Shown here in pieces: positions 42,676 to 55,671 of a DNA stretch of 64,000 bases. The first letter of the stretch is position 1, and every line of letters begins with the position of its first letter. The notes below the pieces were generated by a model. That model was not told where the DNA came from, searched no databases, and worked only from the letters and a program-made list of their open reading frames with translations. This DNA comes from Flammula alnicola (lineage: Eukaryota > Basidiomycota > Agaricomycetes > Agaricales > Strophariaceae). The stretch is taken from positions 372,001-436,000 of the forward strand of contig JADNRV010000008.1 of NCBI GenBank assembly GCA_015499995.1. Reading direction: 5' to 3'. The position numbers and the translations under genes are program-made.

Positions 42676-44979
42676 CTATGGAAGTGACGCGATTGCTTTG
42701 TCAACTACCTCAAGAAGGGTATCGTGGGTCAAAGATGTTGAAGTGAAGGGGTTAGCAGCGATATATAGGAGGCCTCCGAGATCTTTGAAAAGAGTTACAA
42801 GGGCATTGCTCATAAACTTTGCGACTATATCCTTGACATCACGATCTCGTGGAAAAAGCAGGCCTGAAGACCCGCTTTGCCTCACTTCAGCGATGGTCTT
42901 GGTAGTCGTTTGGCTGAAGACGTTGCGAAATACGGATCGAAGGGCGGGGGACTGGTCGTGCACCTCTTTCGGCGCGGATCCTTCGGAAGCCCGATGGTAT
43001 AGATTGCGCATGACGCAGTACGAGAGCACCCAGATAAAAGATTCGACGTCATGGCCCGGTTTGTGCACAACACGTTCCGTAGTGGTACTGATTTCCTGCA
43101 ACAAGATGTCCCGGGCCATGAATTGAGCCGTTCCCTATGAAATGCTTTCAGTGTGAAGAAAGAACCTTCTGAATCAAGGAAACTTACGGTGATACCCGCG
43201 CCCCGTTTAACCGTCACCGTTGATTCGAACGTGATGTGCGTGCGAGTGGTCGGCTGTGTTCTGAAAAGCACGTTCCCTCGGTCACCATATCTGTTCACTG
43301 GGCCGACGGTATTTGTGGTGGTCACTTGGGGCTTTGAGAGCGTGGGACTGTCAATGCGAGCAAATTCCAGGTCGGTAATGAAACCTCGGAGTGTAGGATT
43401 CTCAGTCTTGGTTAGCAGGACGTTACCCGCACTGATGTCGCGGTGAAGGATGCCTTGAGCACAGAGGGCCTTGTGTGCTGAAAGGTGCTGAGAGATCATC
43501 GCCACTGATTATTAACAAGCGCTCACCTTGGAGAGCATCACGGAAACCGGTTAGCAGATCTCGGTCTGACTTATACTCCCACATCGGACGCCCGACAGTA
43601 CGAAGAACGAGACGATGGAGAACAGGTGTTGGCGGATCGATGTCGTCCTTAGGCAGGAAATTACGGACAGGGTAGCTGCGCAGATTCTGCACGGTAATAG
43701 GGTATCCAGCGAATTTAACATCGCCACCGCATTCAAACTTGGCCAGTCCTTCTGGAGGCGCAGTGATCGACATGTAGATATCGGATTCGGGTGTCCTGCT
43801 GCTGCTGCGCCACGCCGTCTTCAGGATCATCTCGTCCCTTCCCAAAAACGGCTGCTGGTTAACGTCCTCCACATACTCGCGAACACGCCAGACGTTAGTG
43901 CCGCGGCCCAAAAACGAGAGAGACATCCAAATCGGAGGCCCAATAGTGCACCATCGGCGGGGGTCGTTGCCCACGGATGTCATCACGGCAGAAGGGTACT
44001 TCTGTCTGCTCTTAGTGAGGTTCTGGGTCTCCAGGTCGGTCAGAACGCGGACTGTAGGGTCCAAACCTAGTTCGTTAATCGTCAAGTGGCACGCCATGCT
44101 GCGCACAACGCGGATGAAGATCTCGGTGTTGTCGAACATGTCATAGATAGGGGATAAGGTGATTCCATCGCGATCGAAAATCCCGACGCAAAATTCTGTG
44201 CCGAAGATCAATATTCCGACGCAGAAAAGCATGAAAGGCCGCGCGGACATGAACAAGCGCGCGTAGTCCGCAGCTTGAGTCAGGAGTGGAGGTATCTTGC
44301 CTGCGATCGCAGGCTTGGGTCCTTGCTTCTTCGACGGCTTGACTTCGCCAAAACCGTCCCTATGGCGCCATAACTTGGATTTGGATGGATCTACGCCGTG
44401 CGGGTTACTTGTAGTAATTGTAATGTCAGGACTGCAGCTGGGGAAGCCAAACGTGTGAGGCTCATCCGCTTTGAGCATACCCCTTGTCCTCTGGAATCTA
44501 CGAGATGCGGTGACCTGACCGAAGGTCGTTATGTGGTTGAATAAGCGCACCTGCAATAGAGAAGAGTCAGAAGAAGGAAGGAAAAAGCCGTTGAGAAAAC
44601 CACGCACCAAAGGATCATACATTTTCTTTTCTTCTGCACTTCCATGATTGCCGCTCCTCTCTTCCTTGTTCGGGTCACTGGCCTTGTCATTGGTCTCCTC
44701 CAGCTCCAAGAGCTCGGGCGTCTTCTTTGAAGCTTGTTTTGTCAGTGCCTTCAACAGATTGATATCCTCCGCGTTCGCAGGCTTGAAGGATTTTGCACAA
44801 GTCGTGACGAAATTGTTGTCAACTTCATCAACGCGCAAACGCCTGAACACAGCAGGGTCGTCGTAAACGATTTTTCCAACGAGATCGACTTTGATGGCAT
44901 TGCGACTGGACCCGACATTGGACTCGACGAGATTGTTCAGCACATTGGATTGCATGTGCCGAGGGGTATTGTCGGTCAT
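42676..44979 (-). CDS. FunK1-type fungal protein kinase
   Basis: Three exons (44979-43527, 43477-43188, 43134-42676) encode 733 residues. The start MTDNTPRHMQSN has a good context (CGCCATGA); an in-frame Met upstream at 45063 is possible. The N-terminal 300 residues carry FunK1-typical parts such as ITTFGQVTASRRFQRTRG, ADYARLFMSARPFMLFCVG and FCVGIFDRDGI. The kinase core shows the catalytic loop HRDISAGNVLL, the metal-binding position as DLEFAR instead of DFG (usual for FunK1), and GTAQFMARDIL, followed by HDVESFIWVLSYC. FunK1 kinases are expanded in multicellular basidiomycetes; their substrates are unknown. The intron phases agree and the total length is an exact multiple of three. All visible catalytic residues are present, so it is probably active. 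Confidence 0.9.
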
Positions 44980-46054
44980 GGCGAATGAGATGAAAGATAA
45001 TCGATGAACTGGCGAAGCTTTTAAGCTTAAACTTTGAGTGGCAGTGGCACACGCACGTGACATTCATGATCAGATCAAAAGCCGCGTTTGATCTCTATGT
45101 AAGCGCAGATTAGATTAGATTACGCACGCCGCGTTCACATTGCAATGCCAACGCTGCGCACTTTTCCTTTGTCTCGGGCTCGTATATTAGCGTAGCTTCT
45201 CGCCTCCTCTCTTTCATCGTGTTCTCATATTTTCTATCTCACATAGCTCGATAGGCTCCCCCTCAGAGCATTTTTATTCTCTCCCACCCTTACCACTTGC
45301 CCTATTTTCTTTCCTTTTTCTTCTTGTCTTGTTTTTTCCGTACATTAGTCTCGTTGTATTGATGGTGTTCGGTTAATCAACAGACTTATCATAGATTTCC
45401 ACTTTCTTGAGGTGCTGATTCTTGTATAGGAGATTGCAGACAGTGACTCGGGGCAGGAGTTGAAGGTCCTGGATATTGTAGAGGATAGGTGGGGATCATG
45501 TAGGGACTTGGAAAAAATGCAGGAGCACTCGCATTGGGAGTTGTGGGTACCGTAAATGGCATATGTGCCCGACTGGTGGATGAGGCTGACAATATGTCGT
45601 CTGTGGTAGCAGCGCAAAGTAATGTGGTTGTTTCTTGCACATATCGAGGGTCATCGAAATTTTCTGGGTTTGGCTGCGTGGATTTCTCCACTCGAGGATG
45701 ATTATCCATGGTGAAATTTACTTTTATTGAGCCGTCCTCTCTGCTTGCCTCTCTGTACACTCACCGTGACCTGTCGGAGCATCAATATATTTTGATCTTA
45801 TGGCCTTACGGTCACCGTCGGTGTCGCATCACCAGGCATCCTATCAAGAACGTCAGCTCCTGCTACTGATAAAGTTGACGCCAAGCCAGGCTAAGAATTT
45901 AAAGAAATTCAAGAATCAAATTGAAGAATTTTTGCGATTCTCATAAGTCACGTGACTATCAACGCGCGCCTAAATCAGAATATTCAATCTAAACCTTCCG
46001 TTTACAAGGGTTCTACGACTTTGTTCAAGACTTTGTTACGACTCTGCACCAGCC
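44980..46054. other. Intergenic region with a doubtful small ORF
   Basis: On the minus strand, 45760-45389 is open (with a possible start MDNHPRVEKST at 45710) and encodes a Pro/Thr/Ser-rich peptide without any recognised domain. It could be a small gene, but nothing confirms it. Confidence 0.35.
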
Positions 46055-46935
46055 ATGTCCAGCTATTCTGAAAGACAAAGCTCTCTCTCAAAACAGAGAA
46101 AACCCACAGATATCGATGAGATTCGCTCAAGGCTCGACAAGAAGATATCCGAGGCAGAGGACCCCACCGAAAATCGTAGAGCTCAACACGCGCGGAATGC
46201 TGTCTCCGAGCCCACGTCTTCTGTACCGCCCGAGGTTCTGTGCGACATCTTCGCTTTCGTAAAGGCCGTGAATCCAAGCGAGCCGCCCCCTGATGGCATG
46301 TTCGAGGCCAGCGCGTTGGATTGGGTCAGGATCACGTATGGTATTTCCTGATGTGCGTGGTGGAGGGACGTCGCGCTGAACGCACCGTGGCTGTGGACCG
46401 AAATCGCACTATATTCTCGCCGGCGAGCGGAAGCGATGTTCGCGAGGTCGAAGGACGCCCCGCTCACCACCTACGTTGGTTTCGGGCTATTGATACCCCT
46501 GGTCTCGTCCATTCCGCATATTTGGACACGTCTCACGAATTCGGGAATTGAATGTTCTTGCAGATGAATCCAATTTGCATGCCTTCCTCTCCGATATCGC
46601 AGCACCCGCTCCCCAGATTCATACGCCTCGAATGCGCCACGAAAGGCGATAGTCCGGGACCTCCCCCTTCCTGCTTTCTGACGTGGTTTTCAGGGCGCCT
46701 CTCACTGATGCAACGTCGACTGGAAAACCAATTTATTGTCTGGTCTCATTCACCTAAAGCTCCATGGCACCCAATCTGACACTGCCATCTGTGCAACTGC
46801 GTTTCTAGAAGTACTGCGACGGATACTGTCTCTGGAATCACTTGAAGAGAGGAGCATCTTTTCAGACGATAAAAACACCCCTCCTCCTCCTCTAATTGAC
46901 GTTTACCTAAAGGTCCGTAGGCCACTCTCGAAAAA
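46055..46935 (+). pseudogene. Decayed F-box gene, copy 4
   Basis: It starts MSSYSERQSSLSKQRKPTDI and matches the F-box family at its N-terminus: LDKKISEAEDPTE, SSVPPEVLCDIFAFVKA, SALDWVRIT. A disrupted stretch brings a stop at about 46349. In another frame the match resumes with WWRDVALNAPWLWTEIAL, SRRRAEAMFARSKDAPL, and then degrades with several stops and frameshifts (remnants near 46560-46920 such as TAFLEVLRRILSLESLE). It lies on the opposite strand from the three other copies, about 8 kb away. It is certainly not translatable as a full F-box protein. Confidence 0.85.
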
Positions 46936-48692
46936 TCCTTGAACAAGGCTCGTTTTCAACTTGAAAGAAAGCAATCCTTCATTCCAGTGAGCGTTTGAGC
47001 ATCGGAGCGATCCATGGCGCGCCCATCGTGATCGACATCGCCTGACTTGGGCTGCTTCTTCAGAATCACAGGCACCATAAGTTATAACCACTACCGCACA
47101 TTGGGAGCCCGGACTCTTCAAAGTCCACTGGCTTCTGGTGCCTTTGGTCAGCTGCGGATAACGTGGCGAGAGGAGGAGGAGAGAAGATTTGCTCTCTTCT
47201 CTTCCTCTTCTCTTCTCCGAGTCCTCTCAAGTTCTCTATTTACCCAGGCCGCCTTGTTCCCAGAGGGTAGGTATTAAAGCAGATATGGAGCGGCCTGTTG
47301 GCCAGCCTGACATGAAGAGTATATGCGTAGTACCGCCGTCTATTATGTTGGATTCAACTTGCATCCATGCATGCGGGCAGCTAGATGTACATGGCATATA
47401 CACCACGCGCCACAACGCACGCACGCACCCCACGCCCACGCCCACGTATGGGTGGTTGCCGTGGTATCCAACTGTCATTGCTAGGGGTGCCATTTAATTG
47501 GATTACGATGAGCGTCCTCGTCATCGTGGGTACTTGTGCGCTCGTGCTAGATGGCGGTGGGCATAAGTATCCCCATCGGGCTCAGACGTACATATGTCCA
47601 GTGTCGGCCTGTCGACCCCTGTCCCCTGTTGCCTCCTGTCCGTTAAGTACATATTCGTCTTCTCACTCCATCTAATTTTTTTTGGGTACGTGTCCCGGGC
47701 CTTGTATGCATTGCTAGGTGGACAGACTCGGATAGGCTAAGAGGGTTGTCGACCGGACAGCTTGAGGCATTGATGAAGCCATATGTCGGCCACTGTCCCA
47801 CCCTCCTTTCAGCTTAGACATAGTATTAGTAAATATGTAGAAATCTAAAAGTGAACCTGATCCGTGCGAACCTAGTGACTGCAGCTGTCGGACAACCCTA
47901 TCGTTGTCGTTGTCGTGATCATGATCAAAAACTCGCATTCGTCATGTGGGAGACAGTGGGAAATCGGAGCTGCCAGTGCGGTTGTGGGTATACTTAAGAA
48001 GTCAAATTGCAGTGGCTGGTAATTACTGCTCGTTAGTCTGAGGCAATGTCGCGGCTGTTGTCGATGGGTTGGTTGGTTGGATGGTGGCGAGGTGCTACTG
48101 CTGATTAGTTTGCTTGGTGCTTGTTGCATAGTGGAATGCAGGTTGGGATTCACACAGACTGTGGCGCTCATTGGCAGAATAATTGATGGGACTAATTCCG
48201 CCTCGACGTCGGCGTCGGCGGTGGTGTCGATGTATTTTTGGACGGTCGGTGGTTAATTTTCTTTTCTCTCGTTGCTGACGGCGAGCGCTGTGTTTTGGGT
48301 TCAAAATAGGATTTTTTCTGTTGATCAACATGGTTATCTGAACATGTGCAGTTTATATTGAACTCGAGCCTAGAACTCGACTTGAACACGTATACACTGG
48401 TAGAATGGTCCATAGACCGACTCGAGAGAGGGGTCAGGAGACGCGCCGGTAGCAGCAACGCCTGCGCCGCGGGGGTTCTTTAAATTTTGGGAAAGAATCG
48501 AAATCGAAGAGGGAAGGATCTGCGTGCACATGCGAATTCCTGATTAGACGCTTGAGATGCCTGATTTGGACAGATGATTACGGCGCTCAGATGTCCTCGG
48601 ACAAGGTGCGGTCTCCTCCTATGCTCATGTTTATTTTATAGTTTCGCAATTATATCTGCCCGCGCGATCCTCCTCTCTTTCCCTCTTTCCCC
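46936..48692. other. Intergenic region
   Basis: No gene is supported. There is a CT-rich stretch near 47180-47230 and several short GC-rich palindromic words, but no clear element. Confidence 0.5.
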
Positions 48693-51600
48693 ATGTCTGA
48701 CCCCACCACCACCTCATCCTCCTCCTCCAACGCCACCGCCACACTCGTTTCTACCATCCCGCCCGCGCTGTTCTTGCTCGTTCCGTTGTTTACTCTCGCC
48801 CTTCTCCTCCTTGCACTCTCGCACCGACCCCAACAAGACAAGCGCACCCCGCCTCAACCCCAAGCGCGTGTGGCGTATGCAGTTATCGCGGCACTCGCCC
48901 TTCTCAGTACGCTCGCAGGAGCGCTGCCACTGAGTCGTGTGGGGAATACACAGGCCGAGGCTGTCGTCCAGGCTTTTCTCGCTCTGTTGTGTGCGTAATC
49001 GAAGTTTTCTATATCCTTTCTTTCTTCGTTCTTTCTTTCTTTCTAGATGCGAGGTAGAGATCAATTAAGCGAGACTAACTTTTCCCTCCACTAGTGGGCA
49101 TCCCGATACTACATCTCGCGTCCGAGTCGAGTTTGTACCGTGTCACCCATGGCTCTAGCCTCCTCCACAAACTCCACACGGGCGCTCTAGTAATGACTCT
49201 ATGCAGCGGTACGTACCTCTGCATTCTAGCTCATTTCTCTAATTTGTGCTAAATTAAAAACCCCCATAAACCCACCCAACCATCTCTGCAACACATCACA
49301 CCACCGCGTACGCGCCGCGCTCTGGCTCATCACCGGTTTCTGCCCACCGAATTGCAATATTGATCAAATAACGGAAATGCAATTGGCATTATTCTACGTT
49401 CCTAACTTTGATACTCATCATACTCGGAACCACACTAATTCACCTCAATGCCACGCAATGCATCCATCCATAAACGCATATATTCACCTCTTGCCCTCAA
49501 AAAACGCGCATATAGCCACCCTGCTCGCACTAGTGACGCCTTTTCTGCCCCTTTCCTCCACTTCCATCAGCATCCCGCTATACCTCCCCCCCGCGCTCTT
49601 CCTAGCCTACACGGCCCTCGCTCTCCCCCGCACCGCACGCGCGATCGTTTGTTTTCTCAGACACCCGGGTCAAGGTCAAAACCCAGCTTCAAACACAAGT
49701 CCAAACTTAACTGCCCACGCCGCCTCCTCGTCCTCCTTTACCTCGTGGTTCCGCGCCCCCTCCGGATTGGGATCGCACTTAGGCTTAGGCTCGTCGCTCT
49801 TATCCTCAACCTCGACTTTTGCTTCCCCAGGAACAATTAGGAGACCGATCACGATCCACGTCGCGACGCAGCGCACGTCCTGCCTGCACTCGCTAAGCCT
49901 GCCCTCGCCAGCGTCGTCCTCGGCGTCGCTCCCTCTTGACTCGGAGCAGTCGCATTCCATCTCCTCTATCTCTTCCTCTTCTTCGAAATCGCACAGGCAC
50001 GCAAACGCACGGGTAGACGCAGAGGCAGACGATAGCGGCATCGAGCTCGAGATCAAGCTTCCCCGACATAACCATAACCACAAGGACAGACGTTACCGGC
50101 ACCACCACCACGAAAAGACGACCAGCGTAGACTCGTCGACGAGTACGGTCACCGCTGTCGACCATAAACACGCGCTGTCTTTGTCGTTGCCTTTTGGGCT
50201 TGGACCACTGCCGACGATCGAGTCGGACGTGGAGCTTCAGTATCACGGCCACGAGGGTACGAACGGCGGCAACTTGAACGCGAGTGTGGATAGCAGCCGC
50301 CACCACCATTTATTTCGGACCAGCAACCCGAGCAACAGCAACAACAATCACCTACGCACGCAGCTCCTCCACAGCCGCGCGCGCAGCTTGCTCGTGTTCC
50401 TCCTCGCTGCACAGTTGACGGCGCTCGTTGCGTACGCTTGTGCGGTTGGCGCTGATATTGTCGGGTCTGGTTCGGGTTCAGCGAGTTTGGGTTGTAGTTG
50501 GTTGAGTGGGAGCACTTTGACCCCCGGAATAGGTCCTAATAGCGCCTCGGCGACGCTAAGGATTGTGCAGACGGCGTGCATGGTGCTCGCTGTGACGGGG
50601 ACGATGTCCGCGTATCTTTGTATGTCCTTTTCTTTATTGGTCTTCAATTCTCTTTTTTTTTGTTTTTCGTACTTGCGTCGTTCCGTTTGCTCGGCTGAGT
50701 AGCGCGATGCGGACCTTGCATGCTCTTGGAGTTCTCCTTCATTCTCTCGTTTTTGCTTGCTCGGTGCTCGTTTTTTCTTCTTTGGGTGATTTTCCTTTTT
50801 CATACTTCCGTCGTTCCGTCTGCTCGGCACCGGGTAGCGAGCTGTGGTCCGTCACACTTTCACTGCAAGCTCCGGGCACGTTCGTGATTGTGCGTTTTGT
50901 GCGGCAACCCTTTTTCTTATCTCTCTCGCCTTCTGCTCGGGCGCTTCTTTCGTGAACGGGCCTGTCGAATGGGATTTGGGGTCTGGAATCCCTTTTTCGA
51001 TAGATAGGTGCATTGCATTGCATTAATTGCTTTTTCACTTCTCCTCCGGGGCCTGTTCGAATGCGAGCTTCTTTGACTGTGACTGTCTCATTCTTTCCTA
51101 TCTTGGATTAATCCCTCCTGTCAATGGTCATGGAGTGTCATGCATGCATGCATTTATCCCTTCTGTTCGTCTGCGTGCTGGGTCTGCGTCCTGTCTTGCT
51201 TCTTGCTTTCCTCTCCTCTTCATCTCTTGCAACCTTTCTCTTCACCTCTTTCCTCCGCGAGACCTTGGGTGCAAAGATGACAACACTGACCAACATCGTC
51301 TCCTTCCCAGTGCATGCGTGTAATACCCATCTCTCGCCTGTACGGCGCGCGCCTAACCCCAGCGCCAGCGCCGGTACCACCACCACCACCAATACCCATA
51401 ACAGTGGCAACACCAATAACACCCCCTCATCCGCCCTCCCGACATCCGCGATATACACACCCAACACTTCCTCGTATGCCAATGCGTATCCTACCAACTA
51501 TGGCTCGCAGACCCACACACCGATACCCGCCCAGATGTGCCAGCGGCCCATGCAGATGCAGACGCAGACGATCGATGTCACCCCCGGCGCCCATGCCAGT

Positions 51601-54600
51601 TCGCGGCCTGTAGTCATACAGCTCGCGCCCCCGCCACCGCCGCGCACGAGGCGCCGACGGGCGGATGCGATCCCGTTTGGGATGGGCGGCGGCGTGTCTG
51701 GGCACGAGAACCCGCAGTCCAACACGTATTCGCATGCGCATGCGCATTCGAATTCTGGGTCGTCTGGGTCGCACGAACACGACGCACTTGAACCGGGCCG
51801 AGCGTCAGCGGAGGTGGATTATTATTATGACTACAGTCGACAAGCTTCTTCGTATATGGAGGGACAGGGGCTGTATGCGAGGCAGAGGGAGCCGATTGTG
51901 TTGACCTACGAGCCGCCGAAGCCGGCTGATAGGTCGTTGTTTGAGACGACGGATACGGAGCGCGAGATGGAGATGGAGATGAGCGCGGAGATGAGCGCGG
52001 AGGCGGAGGGTGAGGTAGTAGACGCGGAGGAAGAGGCGGAGATGGAGAGGGATAAAGAGAAGGGCGCGGCGCGGGCCCTCCTCTCTCGCTCGGGCTCTTT
52101 GTCTATACCCGTCGGTGGTGGTGCTAGGGGCCCGAGGACGAGGAACGGCAGCGTCAGGCGGACGAGCGTCAAGCGGAGGACGAGTGGAGGCAAGGCGTAC
52201 GCTGCTACCAAGTCCCATCCACCCTCCTCCTCCTCCCACTCCTACTGGAGGACGAAGAGCAAGCCTGTGGACGACCCGAACACGTATATCCGCAAGCGCG
52301 GTTTGGTTCCTCCGGCGGCACAGCCCAAGAGGTTCTTCGGGTGGGAGTTTGGGTGGGATGCGGCACCAGTGGATGGGCAGAGTCGGAGTCGGAGTCGGGG
52401 GGGAAGTAAAGCCAATTTGAAGACCTCGAAGGGCGGCGTAGTGTCGATGAGAGAGGTGAAGGAGAGAGAGGAGTCGAGTTTTATTGATTTGAGAGGCGAT
52501 CATGGGTTTGGACGGGGGTTGGGGTTGGGGTTGGGTCTTGGGAGTGGAAGTGGGAATGGGAATGGGAATGGGAAGGAGAAGAGCAAGTTGATGCGGCATT
52601 CGATGTTGAGCTCGGTGTCGACGGTTCGGTCGCCTTTGGGCGGCATTGTTAATTATGGAGATGCGGAGAAGGAGGAAGGCCTGAAGGATCAGGTCGCGCT
52701 AGGCGGCGAGACGGGTCGCAAATTGAAGAAGAGGTCCAAGTCGAACTCGAGGCCTGGGACTGCGGACAGCGCTGTCCCTCTTCCGGTACTGCCCTATTCT
52801 CATCGGCTCTCCACTGCTACTGTCACCACCGGCAGCCCCGTATCTGCGTCTGCACCTCCGCCGCCGCCGCCGTCATCACCATCTGGGATCGCGTTCTGCC
52901 TCGGACGCGGTTTCGGACTGGGGCATCGCAAAGTGAAGTCGGGCTCTTCTGGGTCTGGGTCGAGGCCTGGGACGGCGGATAGCTATGCGAGCTATGCGAG
53001 TGCGAACAGCGCCTATGGCAAGGCAGAGGCGTCGAAGCGGGGGCTGCAGCTGAAGAAGAGCTTCAAGTTGGGTGTGGGGCGGACCCTTGGTCCGGGTTTG
53101 ACGCTTGCTGTTGCTTCGGGTCATGGAGGCGACTCTGTTGGTGGCATCAGGGAAAGAGGGTATGGCGAGGAGAGAGAAAAGAGGGGGGCAGTGGCATCGA
53201 TGGCGGACGTGGATGAGGATGGCGACATCAGGTCCATTGCGACTGCGAGACTGGTGTCGGCTTCCATTGCGCGTGCGACACCTGCTGCGACAATTATGGC
53301 TGCTCCTGGCACTCCTTCACCGCATCGCACCAGCTACTCGCCTACTCCGAGCCAAGAATCAACCCCAAATGCGAATGGACGGCCTGTGCGTCCCACCATC
53401 GTTACTGTTGGACCAGCCTCCTCCTTGATAACATTGCAGAATCCTCTGTCGCCAATAGGTCGAACACCATCGAGCTCGATAACGCCAAAAACGAGCAAGA
53501 GCACATGGAAGCCGCATCCATTTGCTGATCCTGCCGAGGGGCCTATGCTGATACCATCACCCGCGAAAGCAGAGGTGGACGATGATGTTGTGCAGCTGGA
53601 GCGAGAGATGGAGGAAATCCGTGGGATGAAGGATGATTGCCGAGATTCTGACAACGAGAAGGCCTTGCTGGACTTCAACGCCACGCTTAGTCCGGATGTT
53701 CCTCCGTTGGCTGATAAAGCAAAGCTGAACGACGTACCGGCGAACGACGAAAAGGCTTTTGGGTGCCACGCTCAGAAACGCAATGCGCTCTCTTCTCCTC
53801 CTGTTCAAAAGTCCGATTGGGCTCCTCAGCCAACCTCTGCGACGACAGGCGGCTTTCCATATCGCTTTCCCATGATTTTCCCATCATCTCTCACATCATC
53901 CTCTGCATCTGGATCTCCGCCGCGAACCAGCGTGTTTTCGCTTTCGTCTCAACAGAACCAACCGAACTCTGCGCCGAGCACACCTCGCGGAGGACAGTCG
54001 ACTCTACGGATGTCAACTAAAACGATGGATACCGTGCGTAGTGCGTTCGCGGGCGTCGGTGCGAGGATGAGCAGCGCCACAGCTCGGATGAGCGTCAACG
54101 GCGGTGCTGGAGGATCGACACGGGGAGGTCTCGGGTCTAGATTCGGGGAGACGGTCATGGAGGACAGTGATGGTGACTTCATGGACCTACGCGACCCGTT
54201 CGCGTCTCCGCCGCCTGCCACTTCCAAGCTGCTAGGAGGCATGATGAAGAATCGGAAGAGTGGGACTGGAGCTGCGAAGGAGGGCGATAATTTCTTGGTC
54301 ATTGATTCGTATGAGCCTGAGGATGTGGATGGTCGCGGGAGGAGGATGATGATGAGCGCTTGGGGAAAATTCCCGATGCCTGTTCGATCTTTGTCGCCGA
54401 TTCCTAGTAGCGGAGCTCCGTCGACAGCTAGTGTCAAGAGGAATTCCAAAGGTACTACTCGTACCGAAGGGAAGCCTGCCACTGGCCACCGGAAGCACAA
54501 GAAGGAGAAGAGGACGAAGAAATCGACTTTGCCGAGCATGGCGAATGCCCTGAGTTCCGCAAAGGCGGGTACATTGAGGGCTGGAGACGAGGACGCTGAT

Positions 54601-54678
54601 TTTGGTCTCGAAGAAGCTCTTCTTTCGCAAAGGCTGTTGAGAAGTTTGGATTCTGATCATTGGGAAGGCCGGGCATAA
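48693..54678 (+). CDS. Large multi-pass membrane protein with disordered C-terminal tail
   Basis: Four exons (48693-48990, 49095-49208, 49516-50619, 51311-54678) join in phase to give 1627 residues. The N-terminal third is hydrophobic: IPPALFLLVPLFTLALLLLAL (about residues 21-41), YAVIAALALLSTLAGALPL, then TLLALVTPFLPLSS and YLPPALFLAYTALAL; a Ser/His-rich loop follows and further segments LLVFLLAAQLTALVAYACAV and ACMVLAVTGTMSAYL. The remaining ~1100 residues are low complexity, rich in Ser, Gly, Pro and Arg with repeated RPGTADS motifs, and end with DADFGLEEALLSQRLLRSLD. I do not recognise a named family. The layout suggests a plasma or internal membrane protein with a long cytosolic disordered tail. 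The third intron (691 bp) is unusually long, and 51124 offers an alternative start, so two genes remain possible. Confidence 0.65.
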
Positions 54679-55578
54679 GGCGTCGTCTTCTTGTCAAAGA
54701 TTTTTCAGGAGGAAGAGGGAGGTCGTTTTTATTGATATTATATGTATATTTTGGGTGAGTTCGCCAATCTTCATTTTCCGATTCCTGATCTTCGTTTTGC
54801 TGACCTGTCTTTATTTTCGTTCGTCAGAAATAATCCCGCGCAGGAGCGGTAGAAACACACCAGTCATTCTTTTTACCATTTACAAAGTTTCGCCACACAC
54901 AAGAATTCGAAATCATAACCGCTCTTTATCGAATATCGTTTCCTGATTGACCTATGCTTTTCATCTTCCAATACCTCATTCGTTATCGACTCTTGGGACT
55001 TTCGCCGTCTTCAAGTCTTCTTGGCCACCTTGCTGGAATCGTCGCTTCGCTCTGCATCACAAGTAATCCAACAACCTTTGCCACATCATCGCCGACATGT
55101 GGAACGCAACCGGAGGAAAAAGAAGAAAAAAGAGTGTAATCTTTTCAATAAAAAAAAGTTGTATAATTAGCATTTTATCCAGTCCAATAATCAGTTTCGT
55201 CAGTACATACCGCTTTCCTTTTTACTCTTCCCGTTTCACTCCGTCCAACCAATCTTTGAAAGCTGCCTTCGTGGCGCAATTGCTCTCGTCTTGTTGTACT
55301 GTATTGTAGTACTTTCTGAACTAAACTGAGTTGAATCCGGAAGCCACATTAGAAGTTCTTGAGAGGGTTTGCATCTAGTTTCCGAGAGTCGACAGTATTT
55401 GAATTCAGCCTGCAGACGAGATTTCAAGTGAAAGCTGGGTCGTCCGAGAACAAGGGTACCGTAGCATAAGGTCCATAGAGTGAGTTAAGACTTGTTTTCG
55501 TCCCTTCCTTCGGATTTGAATGCGGGAATTACTTAGCATATGGCCGAGGACACAGAGGGGGATAAATGTTAGGTTCGT

Positions 55579-55671
55579 GCCAAGCCCCTTGTCGGCAATG
55601 CTTCGGCAGGCGTTTGTTTGTTTGTATATATATTGCGGAACGCAATCCTGACAAGGGGCTTGCTTCAGAGT
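55579..55671. repeat. Small foldback repeat (CAAGCCCCTTGTC arms)
   Basis: CAAGCCCCTTGTC near 55580 and GACAAGGGGCTTG near 55650 form an inverted repeat around a loop of about 60 bp. A related pair, GCAAGCCCCT and AGGGGCTTGC, occurs at about 57193-57233. Confidence 0.65.

Noticed and set aside
51124..51310. A separate gene starting MVMECHACMH with a signal-like segment
   Set aside because: The upstream exons join in exact phase to 51311, and the stretch contains a good acceptor (CTTCCCAG). Kept only as an alternative.
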